From the NCBI RefSeq assembly GCF_007748095.1, contig NZ_CP036287.1:5518001-5582000 (forward strand): a DNA stretch of 64,000 nt, in the 5' to 3' direction. Shown piece after piece: positions 56,728-64,000 of this stretch (the first letter of the stretch is position 1; every line of letters begins with the position of its first letter). Both the position numbers and the translations under genes were made by a program. Origin of the DNA: Engelhardtia mirabilis. Lineage in GTDB: Bacteria; Planctomycetota; UBA1135; GCA-002686595. The notes under the pieces were generated by a model, which saw only the letters and a program-made list of their open reading frames with translations, had not been told where the DNA came from and did not search any database.

Positions 56728-58173
56728 TCAGGTCCGACCGAGGACGTGGCGCAGGGCCGACTCGAGTTCGGAGTGCCTGAACCGGTAGCCGGAACCGTTC
56801 AACCGCTTCGGGACCACCCGCGTGCTGGCCATCAGAGCCTCGTCAACCATGTCCCCGAGGACGACTCGCAGGGCCGGCGGCGGAACCGGCAAGAGCGCCG
56901 GGCGCGAGAGAACACGGCCCAGGGTGCGCGAGAACTCGAGGTTGGTCAGGTCCTGGGGCGCACAGAAGTTGATCGGCCCGACCTGCTGCTCGTCGGCGAT
57001 GCAGAACAGCATCGCACCCAGCACGTCGTCGATCCCGATCCAGGGCATGTAGTGGCTACCGCTGCCCAGGGGTCCACCGAGGCCGAGTTGGAAGGGCAGC
57101 AGCAACTTGCCCAGGGCGCCGCCCGCCGGCGAGAGCACGACCCCCAGGCGCGGATGGATGACGCGCACGCCCGCCTCCCGCGCCGGGTCGGCGGCGGCCT
57201 CCCATTCGCGCGCGACATCGGCCAGGAAACCCGTACCCGCGGCGGACGACTCGTCGAGCGTCTCCTCCCCGCGATCGCCGTAGAAGCCCACGGCCGAGGT
57301 CGAGAGCATCACGCGCGGCGGTCTGGGCGCCGCGGCCAGTGCCCCGGCCAAGGCGCGGGTCCCGTCGACGCGGCTGTCCAGGATCAGTCGCTTGCGTTCG
57401 TCGCTCCAACGCTTGTCGGCGATGCCCGCCCCGGCCAGGTGCACGACCACGTCGTAGCCGGACACCGACTCGGGGTCGACCTCGCCGGCGGCCGGATCCC
57501 AACGCACTTCGTCGTCGGTCCGCGCCGCACGGCGCACGAGGCGGTGAACGCTGTGCCCGCCGGTGGTGAGGAAGGCGCACAGGGCGCTGCCGACCAAGCC
57601 CGAGGCGCCGGAGACGAGCACGCGCAGGGGCCACTGCCCGCGCGGCTCGAGCAACGCGCGCGCGCGGGCGTGGTCAGCCAGGTCGGCGGCCGTGGTCGCG
57701 TGGCGGTAGTCGAACATGCGCCGCAACTTCGAGCGCACGAGGCTCCCGCCGAACAGGGGCCCCACGGGCGCGAGGGGCAGCAGATAGCGGATCGAGTCCA
57801 CCATCCGACAGGCGTTCGCCCCGCGCTCCTCGAAGCGGTGCTCGTGACGCCAATGGGCGAAGGGGCCCGAGAGTTGGCTGTCGACGAAGCCGCGCGGCGG
57901 GTCGTAGCCGGAGTGCTGCGCGACCATCTTCAGGCGCAGGGGCGGCTTGCCCACCCGCAGCTCGACGGTGGTGCCGTCGCAGATGCCCTCGCCGCGACGC
58001 TCGATCACCTCGGCCGGGTCGAAGGGCGGCGTCAGGCGCTCGAAGGCCCCGGGCCGGTCGTGCCAGGCGAAGGCCTCCTCGCGCGACACCGGCAGGTCCA
58101 CGGCGCGCTCGAAGGACACCGCCCCCGCGGGTGCGTCGGGATGTCCGCTCACGGGTGCGCCTGTTGAATTCAT
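56728..58173 (-). CDS. SRPBCC-TIGR01777 epimerase fusion (YfcH-like)
   Basis: 481 residues from ATG at 58173. Residues ~15-160 are a polyketide-cyclase/SRPBCC-type domain (FERAVDLPVSREEAFAWHDRP, SGPFAHWRHEHRFEERG). The C-terminal ~300 residues are the TIGR01777 NAD-dependent epimerase family: VLVSGASGLVGSALCAFL (Rossmann glycines), VVHLAGAGIADKRW, LSTSAVGFYGDRG, and MPWIGIDDVLGAML. Such fusions are frequent in other bacteria. Activity unknown. It starts four bases after the SDR gene ends. Confidence 0.85.
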   Translation of the reverse strand: MNSTGAPVSGHPDAPAGAVSFERAVDLPVSREEAFAWHDRPGAFERLTPPFDPAEVIERRGEGICDGTTVELRVGKPPLRLKMVAQHSGYDPPRGFVDSQLSGPFAHWRHEHRFEERGANACRMVDSIRYLLPLAPVGPLFGGSLVRSKLRRMFDYRHATTAADLADHARARALLEPRGQWPLRVLVSGASGLVGSALCAFLTTGGHSVHRLVRRAARTDDEVRWDPAAGEVDPESVSGYDVVVHLAGAGIADKRWSDERKRLILDSRVDGTRALAGALAAAPRPPRVMLSTSAVGFYGDRGEETLDESSAAGTGFLADVAREWEAAADPAREAGVRVIHPRLGVVLSPAGGALGKLLLPFQLGLGGPLGSGSHYMPWIGIDDVLGAMLFCIADEQQVGPINFCAPQDLTNLEFSRTLGRVLSRPALLPVPPPALRVVLGDMVDEALMASTRVVPKRLNGSGYRFRHSELESALRHVLGRT

Positions 58174-58177
58174 GGCC

Positions 58178-58921
58178 CTAGCCTCGCGGTCGCAGGTCGC
58201 CCAGACCACCGTCGACCCCGATCACCTGCCCGGTCACCCAGGACTGGTTCGGGTCCAGCACCCAGGCCAGGGCCGAGGCCACGTCCTGCGCGTTGCCGAT
58301 GCGACCCAGGGGGTGCATCGCCCGACTGGCCTCGAGGGAGGCCGCATTCGCGACCAGGCGCGCGGCCAGGGGCGTGTCCACGAGCCCCGGCGCGATCACG
58401 TTGACCCGAATGCCGCGCGGGGCGTAGGTGGCGGCCGCCGAGCGACCCAAGCCGATCACGCCGGCCTTGGCGGCCGCGATGGCCTCGTGGTTCGAGAGGC
58501 CGACGCGCGCCGCGGCCGAGGCCACCAGGGCGATCGAGCCGCCGCCGCGCAGCATCTGCTTGGCGCCCGAACGCACCACGTGGAAGGCCGTGTCGAGGTT
58601 GAGGCGCAGGGTCTGCGACCACTCCTCGGGGCTGGTGGAGTGGGCCGGCTTGAGCAGGATCGAGCCCACGCAGCACGCGGCGCCGGTCACGCCGCCCGGG
58701 AGCCCCGCGGCCTCGTCGAAGAGCTCGTCCACGGCGGCGGCGTCGGTCGCCTCGCAGACGCGCCAGGGCTGGTCGAGCCTGGCGCCGAGTGCTTCGAGCG
58801 CCTCCTCTCCCCGGGCTGCAAGCAGCAGACTTCGGCCGTCGGCCACGAGCCGCTCGGCCAGGGCCGCCCCGATGCCGCCCGTGGCGCCGAGGATCACACA
58901 GGTTCCGGAGTCTTCGTTCAT
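58178..58921 (-). CDS. Atypical short-chain dehydrogenase/reductase
   Basis: 247 residues from ATG at 58921. Rossmann signature GATGGIGAALAERL near the N-terminus and NVIAPGLVDTP near residue 180 are canonical. The active site is odd: the expected S-x12-Y-x3-K reads ASAAARVGLSNHEAIAAAK, in which the Lys is kept but Ile occupies the Tyr position. A known SDR side branch shares HEAIAAAKAG, so this is likely a real variant rather than an error. Overlapping function with the epimerase downstream is possible. Divergent from truD. Confidence 0.8.
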   Translation of the reverse strand: MNEDSGTCVILGATGGIGAALAERLVADGRSLLLAARGEEALEALGARLDQPWRVCEATDAAAVDELFDEAAGLPGGVTGAACCVGSILLKPAHSTSPEEWSQTLRLNLDTAFHVVRSGAKQMLRGGGSIALVASAAARVGLSNHEAIAAAKAGVIGLGRSAAATYAPRGIRVNVIAPGLVDTPLAARLVANAASLEASRAMHPLGRIGNAQDVASALAWVLDPNQSWVTGQVIGVDGGLGDLRPRG

Positions 58922-59010
58922 GGTTCGATCGATCGGTCGGCGTGCTTGCCGCGCGGCGGGCGCGAGCACACTCTTGGGCCCCGGCCCGGAGCGGATTCCA
59001 GGCCCCGATC

Positions 59011-60273
59011 ATGGAACCGCACCCGCACCCCGAACTCGCGCCGTCCCTGCCCCGCCTGCTGCCCGCCGATCGCGCGGTGGCAATGGTCGCGCGCAGGGTC
59101 CACGAGGACTTCCAGGTCGAGGAGCGCCCGCTCGAGGCCCCGTCGGGCAGCGGCGACTTCCTGTGGGTCCGCGTCGAGAAGCGCGGGCTGACGACGACCC
59201 AGGCCGTGGCGGACCTGGCGCGACGCTGCGGCGTGCCGCCGCGCCAGGTGCGCCACGCCGGGTTGAAGGACGCCCGCGCGGTCACGCGCCAGTGGCTGTC
59301 CGTCGAAGGCGTGCGGCGCGAGCCGAGCGAGGGCGCGCTCAGCGATCGGGCGCGGATCCTCGAGGTCACGCGCCATCGCCGGCCCCTTGACCGCGGAGAT
59401 CTGGCCGGCAACGCCTTCCGCTTGAAGCTGCGCGAGGTTCCCGCGGGCGGCGCCGCGCGGCTGCGCGAGGGCCTCGAAGAGTTGGCCCGGCGCGGTCTGC
59501 CGGCGGCTTTCGGCCTGCAGCGCTTCGGCGCACGCGGCGACACGGGGGCGATCGGCCTGGCGGTGCTGCGTGAGGACTGGGCCCGCGCCGCGGCCTTGAT
59601 CGCCGGCACGCCGGGAGAGCACGACAGCGGTCCGGTGCGCGAGGCGCGCGAGCTGTTCGAAGCGCGCAGCTTCGCCGCCGCCCAGGAGGCCTTCCCGCGC
59701 GGCTACGAGACCAGCGCCCAGCTCGCCCGCGCCATGGCCACCAACCGCGGGCGGCCGAAGAACGCCCTGCGGTCACTCGGCGCGGAGGCCCTGTCGTTCT
59801 ACGTGGCCGCGGCCCAGTCCCTGGTCTTCAACCGCGTGCTGGCCGCGCGCCTGCCGGAGCTCGAACAGCTTCTGCCCGGCGACGAGCTCGAGCCCATCGA
59901 CGGCGGCCGCCGCTTCGCCATCGACGACCCGACGCAGCACCAGGCCGCCTCGGACGCCGCCGAACTCACCGCGACCGGCCCCCTGCCGGGCCCGCGCGGG
60001 AAGCTGGCCCAGGGCCAGGCCGGCGAGCTCGAGCGCGCGGCCCTGGCGGAGTTGGGGACCACGCCCGAACTCTTCGACGCCGCCGGCCGCTTCCGCCAGC
60101 GCGGCGCACGGCGTCCCCTGCGGATGCGCCTGCGCGAGCCCGAGGTCAACGAGGGCGACGACGAGAGTGGTGCCTTCGCCGAGCTGTGCTTCGTGCTCCC
60201 CGCCGGCGGCTACGCCACGGGCGTGCTCGACGAGCTGGGCCAGGACCAGCTCCAACTCGTCGAGCGCGACTGA
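59011..60273 (+). CDS. truD: tRNA pseudouridine(13) synthase TruD
   Basis: 420 residues from ATG at 59011. The N-terminus has VHEDFQVEERPL, typical of TruD, then FLWVRVEKRGLTTTQAV, the active-site HAGLKDARAVTRQWLSV with Asp87, and LAGNAFRLKLR, FGLQRFGARGDTG. The catalytic Asp isomerises U13 in tRNA to pseudouridine. The inserted domain (TruD-specific) spans about residues 180-340. Divergent from the SDR gene by 89 bases; a hairpin element follows. Confidence 0.92.
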   Translation: MEPHPHPELAPSLPRLLPADRAVAMVARRVHEDFQVEERPLEAPSGSGDFLWVRVEKRGLTTTQAVADLARRCGVPPRQVRHAGLKDARAVTRQWLSVEGVRREPSEGALSDRARILEVTRHRRPLDRGDLAGNAFRLKLREVPAGGAARLREGLEELARRGLPAAFGLQRFGARGDTGAIGLAVLREDWARAAALIAGTPGEHDSGPVREARELFEARSFAAAQEAFPRGYETSAQLARAMATNRGRPKNALRSLGAEALSFYVAAAQSLVFNRVLAARLPELEQLLPGDELEPIDGGRRFAIDDPTQHQAASDAAELTATGPLPGPRGKLAQGQAGELERAALAELGTTPELFDAAGRFRQRGARRPLRMRLREPEVNEGDDESGAFAELCFVLPAGGYATGVLDELGQDQLQLVERD

Positions 60274-60283
60274 CCCCACGCGT

Positions 60284-60331
60284 CGCTGGGTAGGCGTTCG
60301 TGCCTGGCACCGTACGAACGCCTACCCAGCG
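60284..60331. repeat. GGGTAGGCGTTCGT hairpin element, copy 2
   Basis: An 18-bp inverted repeat (60284-60301 with 60314-60331) encloses a 12-base loop GCCTGGCACCGT. It has the same stem and loop core as the element at 35066-35112, and it begins ten bases after the truD stop. Confidence 0.95.
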
Positions 60332-60379
60332 GCTTGGTCCGCCCCCCCCTACGACCGCGCCGATCGGGGGCGCGAGCGC

Positions 60380-60385
60380 TAGGCT
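60380..60385 (+). promoter_or_regulatory. Putative -10 box
   Basis: TAGGCT, 24 bases before the ATG at 60410. Confidence 0.4.
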
Positions 60386-60409
60386 CTGGGGAAACCCCCG
60401 GTCTCCCCC

Positions 60410-63124
60410 ATGCTCCATCTCATCGCCGCCGTCCTGCCGCTCCTCCAGTCCGCCCCCGACCGCGCCGAGCTCGAGCCCGGGGTCGACATGCGCCTGTACC
60501 AGGCCGACCGCCCCCTGGAGCGCGTCCACGAGCCGGTCCCCGACGCGAGCCCCAACGTCCACGAACGGCGCGACCGCATCGAGTGGACCACCGAGGAGAG
60601 CTTCGGCGGACTGACCGACAACTTCGTGGCCGTGGTTACGGCCTGGCTCGACGTCCCCGCGCAGGGGAGCTACGAGTTCCGCATCACCAGCGACGACGGC
60701 TCGATGCTGCTGATCGACGAAGAGCGCCTGATCTGGAACGGCGGCCTCCACGCGCCCCAGCCCCGCGAGGGCAAGCTCGAGCTCGACGCCGGTCTGCACG
60801 CGCTCAAGGTGTTCATGTTCGAGGCGGTCGGCGGACAGTACCTGTCCCTCGAGTGGCGCCCGCCGGGGGCCGAGGACTTCGCGATCGTGCCCACCGAGGT
60901 CCTGTGGACGGAGGCCGGCGTGACCCGCGTGGTCTCGCCCGGTCCCAAGCAGATGGCCGACGACCTCGACGGGCTTCGCGCCGGCGACGGCCTGCCCCTG
61001 GAATCGGTGCACCCGCGCTGGCGCCTGGAGACGATCCACCCCGAGGGCTTCGACCCGATGGTCGGGGCCCTGGCCTGGCTGCCCGACGGGCGCCTGGCGG
61101 TGGCGACCTTCGAGCCGAAGAACAACGGGGTGCGCACCGACGAGCCCAACGGCACGGTCTGGGCCCTGTCCGGCTGGGACGGCGGCGACCCCGAGGCGAT
61201 CGGCGTCGAGAAGATCGCCGACGGGCTGTTCCACCCGCTCGGCATGCAGTTCATCCAGGGCTGGCTGTACGTGGCCGAGCGCGACGCGATCACGCGCCGC
61301 CGCGACGGCGACGGGGACGGCTTCTTCGAGACGCGCGAGGTCTTCGCCCACGGCTGGATCGCCGACAACTACCACCACTTCACCTTCTGCCTCGAACCCT
61401 TCGAGCGCGAGCTGTGGGTCAGCCTGTCCACGTCGATCGGCACCGACGGCGACGTGGGCGGTGACTCGATCGTGGCCCTGAACGGTCCCAACCCGCCCGA
61501 CCGCGGCACGCTGATGAAGATCGACGTGGACTCGGGCGCGGTGACCTACGTGGCCGGCGGCTTCCGCACGCCCAACGGCGTGCTGCCCCTGGGAGACGGG
61601 ACGGCGCTCGTGGGCGACAACCAGGGCGCGTGGAAGCCGGCCAACCGCATCGACCTGGCGCGACCGGGCGGCTTCTACGGCTACTACAACGAGACGCGGG
61701 TCGCGACCAAGCAGCACCCCGAGGGCGGGGCGCCGTCCCTGTTCTCCGATCGACGCCCGAGCCCGCCCGCCCTGTGGTTGCCCCAGGGCGAGATCGCCTC
61801 GTCCCCCACCGCCATGGTCTGGGCCCCGCGCCACGGTCCGTTCCAGGGTCAGGTGCTGATCGGCGACGTGAAGCTGGGCGGCATTCGGCGCGCCTTCTTC
61901 GAGGAGGTCGAGGGTCAGCTCCAGGGCGCCGCCTTCCGCTTCTGTCAGGGCTTCGAGGGTGGCGTCAATCGCCTGTTGTGGGCGCCCGACCGCTCGCTGA
62001 TCGTCGGCATGACGGGCGAGTCGGCCACCTGGAGCTGGCGCGGCACCCGCACCGGCTTGCAACGGCTGGTACCCACGGGCGTGGAGACCTTCGAGTTCCA
62101 TTCGATCAGCGCCACGCCCGGCGGCTTTCGGCTGCGCTTCACCGACGTCGTCGATCCGGCGCAAGCGGTGAATCTGGGCCGCTACCAGGTGCGTCACTGG
62201 CGCTACGAGGCGACGCCCGAGTACGGCGGTTCGAAGCTCGACGAGGGCGACCTCGGGGTGACGGCTGCGAGACTCCTGCCCAGTGGCCGCGAGGTGGAGC
62301 TGACCGTGCCCGGCCTACGCGAGGGCACCGTGGTCTGGATCCGCGCCGACTTGCAAGCCAAGGACGGCACCAAGATCTGGTCGCCGGAGAGTTGGTACAC
62401 CTTGAACCGCGTGCCCGGCCGCGAGCTGCCCGCGCCGCCGCCGGTCGAGGAGCGAGGCGTGCTCGTCTTCAGCCGCACCGCGGGCTTCCGCCACGGCTCG
62501 ATCCCCGCCGGTATCGCGCGATTGGAAGCCGTCGCCGGCGAGCTGGGCCTGCCCTTCGAGGCCACCGAGGACGCCAGCGCCTTCGCGGACGACAACCTGG
62601 CGCGCTTCCGCGCGGTGGTCTTCCTGAACACCACCGGCGACGTGCTCAACCTCGGCCAAGAGGCAGCGTTCGAGCGCTGGATACGCGCCGGCGGCGGTTT
62701 CATGGGCGTGCACGCGGCCTCCGACACCGAGTACGACTGGCCCTTCTACCGCCAGTTGATCGGGGCCCACTTCCTGAGCCATCCGGCGATCCAAGCGGCC
62801 GCGGTCGACGTGCTCGACCACGATCACCCTTCCACGCGCCACCTGGACGGCCGCTGGGTCCGCACCGACGAGTGGTACGACTTCCGGGCCGAACCCTCGA
62901 GTCAGTTCAGCGTGCTGCTCGAGCTCGACGAGTCCAGCTACGAGGGTGAGCGCATGGTGGCCGACGGCCACGGCGCTTCGCACCCGATCGCGTGGTTCCG
63001 CGAGCTCGGCCTGGCGCGCTGCTTCTACACCGGCGGCGGACACACCGACGCGGCCTATGACGAGCCCGATTTCGTCCAGCACCTGCGCGGAGCCCTGGCC
63101 TGGGTCGCGCGGCTGGAGGACTGA
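60410..63124 (+). CDS. Exported PA14 / PQQ-like propeller / ThuA triple-domain protein
   Basis: 904 residues with a short signal peptide. Residues ~20-160 form a PA14 domain (LYQADRPLERVHEP, YEFRITSDDGSMLLIDEERL). Residues ~200-560 form a glucose/sorbosone dehydrogenase-like beta-propeller (GALAWLPDGRLAVATFEP, HPLGMQFIQGWLYVAERDAITR, GGFRTPNGVLPLGDGTALVGD). The C-terminal ~220 residues are a ThuA domain (VLVFSRTAGFRHGSIPAGI, GGGFMGVHAASDTEYDWPFY). ThuA proteins modify trehalose-like sugars; PA14 binds carbohydrate. The combination suggests polysaccharide processing outside the cell. AcpS follows five bases later. Confidence 0.88.
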   Translation: MLHLIAAVLPLLQSAPDRAELEPGVDMRLYQADRPLERVHEPVPDASPNVHERRDRIEWTTEESFGGLTDNFVAVVTAWLDVPAQGSYEFRITSDDGSMLLIDEERLIWNGGLHAPQPREGKLELDAGLHALKVFMFEAVGGQYLSLEWRPPGAEDFAIVPTEVLWTEAGVTRVVSPGPKQMADDLDGLRAGDGLPLESVHPRWRLETIHPEGFDPMVGALAWLPDGRLAVATFEPKNNGVRTDEPNGTVWALSGWDGGDPEAIGVEKIADGLFHPLGMQFIQGWLYVAERDAITRRRDGDGDGFFETREVFAHGWIADNYHHFTFCLEPFERELWVSLSTSIGTDGDVGGDSIVALNGPNPPDRGTLMKIDVDSGAVTYVAGGFRTPNGVLPLGDGTALVGDNQGAWKPANRIDLARPGGFYGYYNETRVATKQHPEGGAPSLFSDRRPSPPALWLPQGEIASSPTAMVWAPRHGPFQGQVLIGDVKLGGIRRAFFEEVEGQLQGAAFRFCQGFEGGVNRLLWAPDRSLIVGMTGESATWSWRGTRTGLQRLVPTGVETFEFHSISATPGGFRLRFTDVVDPAQAVNLGRYQVRHWRYEATPEYGGSKLDEGDLGVTAARLLPSGREVELTVPGLREGTVVWIRADLQAKDGTKIWSPESWYTLNRVPGRELPAPPPVEERGVLVFSRTAGFRHGSIPAGIARLEAVAGELGLPFEATEDASAFADDNLARFRAVVFLNTTGDVLNLGQEAAFERWIRAGGGFMGVHAASDTEYDWPFYRQLIGAHFLSHPAIQAAAVDVLDHDHPSTRHLDGRWVRTDEWYDFRAEPSSQFSVLLELDESSYEGERMVADGHGASHPIAWFRELGLARCFYTGGGHTDAAYDEPDFVQHLRGALAWVARLED

Positions 63125-63129
63125 GCCCC

Positions 63130-63516
63130 TTGGCCGTCGTCGCCCTCGGGATGGACCTGACCCGGATCGATCGCCTGCAGGCGACCATGGACCGTCGCGG
63201 CCAGCGCTTCCTCGATCGCATCTTCACCGCCGGCGAGCAGGCCTACTGCGAGCGCCGCGCCGCCCGCCGCGCGACCCACTACGCCGGTCGCTTCGCGGTC
63301 AAGGAGGCGGTCATGAAGGTGCTGGGCACCGGTTGGCGCCGCGGCGTGCGCTGGGTCGACATCGAGGTCACCCGCGAGCCGGGTCAGGCGCCCCAGGTCA
63401 GCCTGCACGGGCGCTGCGCCGAGATCGCGGCCGAGCGGGGCATCGCTCGGATCCACATCACGATCACCCACGACGACCCGCTGGCCGCCGCGGTCGCGGT
63501 GGGCGAGTCCGCTTGA
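63130..63516 (+). CDS. acpS: Holo-[acyl-carrier-protein] synthase
   Basis: 128 residues from a TTG start. GMDLTRIDRLQATM contains the magnesium Asp (Asp9) and the family's GxDxxxxxR signature; RFAVKEAVMKVLGTGWRRG carries the second acidic ligand and the Lys. It transfers the 4'-phosphopantetheine arm of CoA to acyl-carrier protein. Five bases after the triple-domain gene, so they share a transcript despite unrelated roles. Confidence 0.92.
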   Translation: MAVVALGMDLTRIDRLQATMDRRGQRFLDRIFTAGEQAYCERRAARRATHYAGRFAVKEAVMKVLGTGWRRGVRWVDIEVTREPGQAPQVSLHGRCAEIAAERGIARIHITITHDDPLAAAVAVGESA

Positions 63517-63555
63517 GGGCTTCGGCGGCGCGCGTCGCCGCGGCCGATTCGGACC

Positions 63556-63939
63556 TCAGCGCAGCTCGACCAGCACGCAGGGGCCGCCCGCGATGACCTC
63601 GAGGCCGAGCTCCCGCGCACGGGCGATGGCGGCGGGACTCTCGGCACCGGGCTGCATCCAGATGCGCTCGATGCCGGCCGCGGCCGCCTCTTCGACCAGG
63701 CGTTCGGTGACCCGAGGCGGGGTGATGATCGACAGCCCCCACACGGGCTCGGGCAGGTTGGCCAGGGTCCGCGCGACCGCCAGGCCCTCGACCTCGGTCT
63801 CGGTCGGGTGGACCGGGATGGCCCGCTTGCCGTGGGCCAGGTAGTGGCGCAGCACGCGGTTGCCGAACTTGGAGCGGTCGTTGGACGCTCCGGCGACGGC
63901 GAAGACCTCGCCGGAGAGGAACTCGTCTGTGCTGGCCAT
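63556..63939 (-). CDS. CoA-binding protein, YccU-like
   Basis: 127 residues, full length for the CoA-binding family: FAVAGASNDRSKFGNRVLRHYL at the N-terminus, then AIPVHPTETEVEGLAVARTL and ERIWMQPGAESPAAIARARELG, with GGPCVLVELR at the end. It has a Rossmann-like fold that may sense CoA or nucleotides; no catalytic role known. TAGGAT on the minus strand ends nine bases before the start. Confidence 0.85.
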   Translation of the reverse strand: MASTDEFLSGEVFAVAGASNDRSKFGNRVLRHYLAHGKRAIPVHPTETEVEGLAVARTLANLPEPVWGLSIITPPRVTERLVEEAAAAGIERIWMQPGAESPAAIARARELGLEVIAGGPCVLVELR

Positions 63940-63948
63940 GGGCGCGCC

Positions 63949-63954
63949 ATCCTA
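63949..63954 (-). promoter_or_regulatory. Putative -10 box, near-leaderless start
   Basis: TAGGAT on the minus strand with nine bases to the ATG at 63939. Confidence 0.45.
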
Positions 63955-63960
63955 CGTCGC

Positions 63961-63966
63961 TACCAT
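63961..63966 (+). promoter_or_regulatory. Putative -10 box, leaderless start
   Basis: TACCAT ends seven bases before the ATG at 63974, seven bases from the divergent box at 63949-63954. Confidence 0.45.
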
Positions 63967-63973
63967 CGGCGCC

Positions 63974-64000
63974 ATGAAACGGGCCGAGAAGGCGCAGCGG
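63974..64000 (+). CDS. Start of a further gene (cut by window end)
   Basis: Only nine codons are visible (MKRAEKAQR). The start is supported by the TACCAT box seven bases upstream. Such a basic N-terminus would fit many DNA-binding enzymes, but nothing can be assigned. Confidence 0.4.

Noticed and set aside
60146..62197. 683-residue minus-strand frame
   Set aside because: Antisense of the PA14-propeller-ThuA gene with no domain.

Overview
The window is about 70% GC, with strongly GC-rich third codon positions and some GTG/TTG starts. It looks like a planctomycete chromosome. Diagnostic genes are a DUF1549/DUF1553 cytochrome-type protein (40949-44458) with its DUF1501 partner (39543-40946), a PA14/beta-propeller/ThuA fusion (60410-63124), a kinase fused to a sulfatase-modifying-factor-like domain (14044-16701), three EutN/CcmL microcompartment vertex genes in a row (11627-12544), and several secreted or surface proteins. 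Assignment below phylum level is inference; the very high GC suggests a lineage outside the classical Pirellula/Planctopirus groups. No tRNA, rRNA, CRISPR array, integrase, transposase or phage gene was found.

Layout. 1-9114: FHA protein, RsmE, a structured non-coding stretch, RadC, a repeat-bearing gap, then a minus-strand unit of Ser/Thr kinase, double YkgJ protein and gluzincin peptidase, then a DUF427 protein. 9181-18467: parvulin-like lipoprotein, a membrane protein, the three vertex genes, a secreted protein, the kinase/FGE-like fusion and an M1 aminopeptidase. 18468-19307: an 840-base non-coding stretch made of a 47-bp hairpin array and a run of small hairpins. 19308-23243: class II aldolase, membrane protein and sulfatase-like lipoprotein, probably one operon. 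23268-28131 (minus): two small membrane proteins, glucose-6-phosphate isomerase, YugP-like peptidase, a perfect 65-bp-arm palindrome, and formate-tetrahydrofolate ligase. 28367-38515: MerR regulator, cysteine desulfurase, two carboxypeptidase-regulatory-like proteins, a Kelch protein, a SprT-like protease and a sterol-desaturase-family protein. 38530-44458 (minus): rhodanese protein, DUF1501 and DUF1549/1553. 44474-46688: second long palindrome, SnoaL-like protein, two paralogous membrane proteins between copies of a short repeat, and a CpsD-like kinase. 46802-54736: HEAT-like protein, acyl-CoA carboxylase genes (biotin carboxylase, carboxyltransferase, biotin carrier), TrpF and an esterase. 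54769-64000: GT-C-like membrane protein, TIGR01777 epimerase, atypical SDR, TruD, the triple-fusion protein, AcpS, a CoA-binding protein and the start of one more gene.

How it works together. Most genes sit in short, tightly packed units with overlaps or gaps under 15 bases. Ordinary metabolism (acyl-CoA carboxylation, one-carbon, glycolysis, Fe-S sulfur supply, RNA modification, CoA/ACP) is mixed with planctomycete secreted and signalling proteins. Two signals stand out. First, intergenic DNA carries several families of hairpin-forming repeats: two near-identical long palindromes, four copies of a GGGTAGGCGTTCGT / TGCCTGGCACC element, and the 47-bp array. Second, many starts have a TANNNT box only 7-9 bases upstream, which suggests leaderless transcripts.
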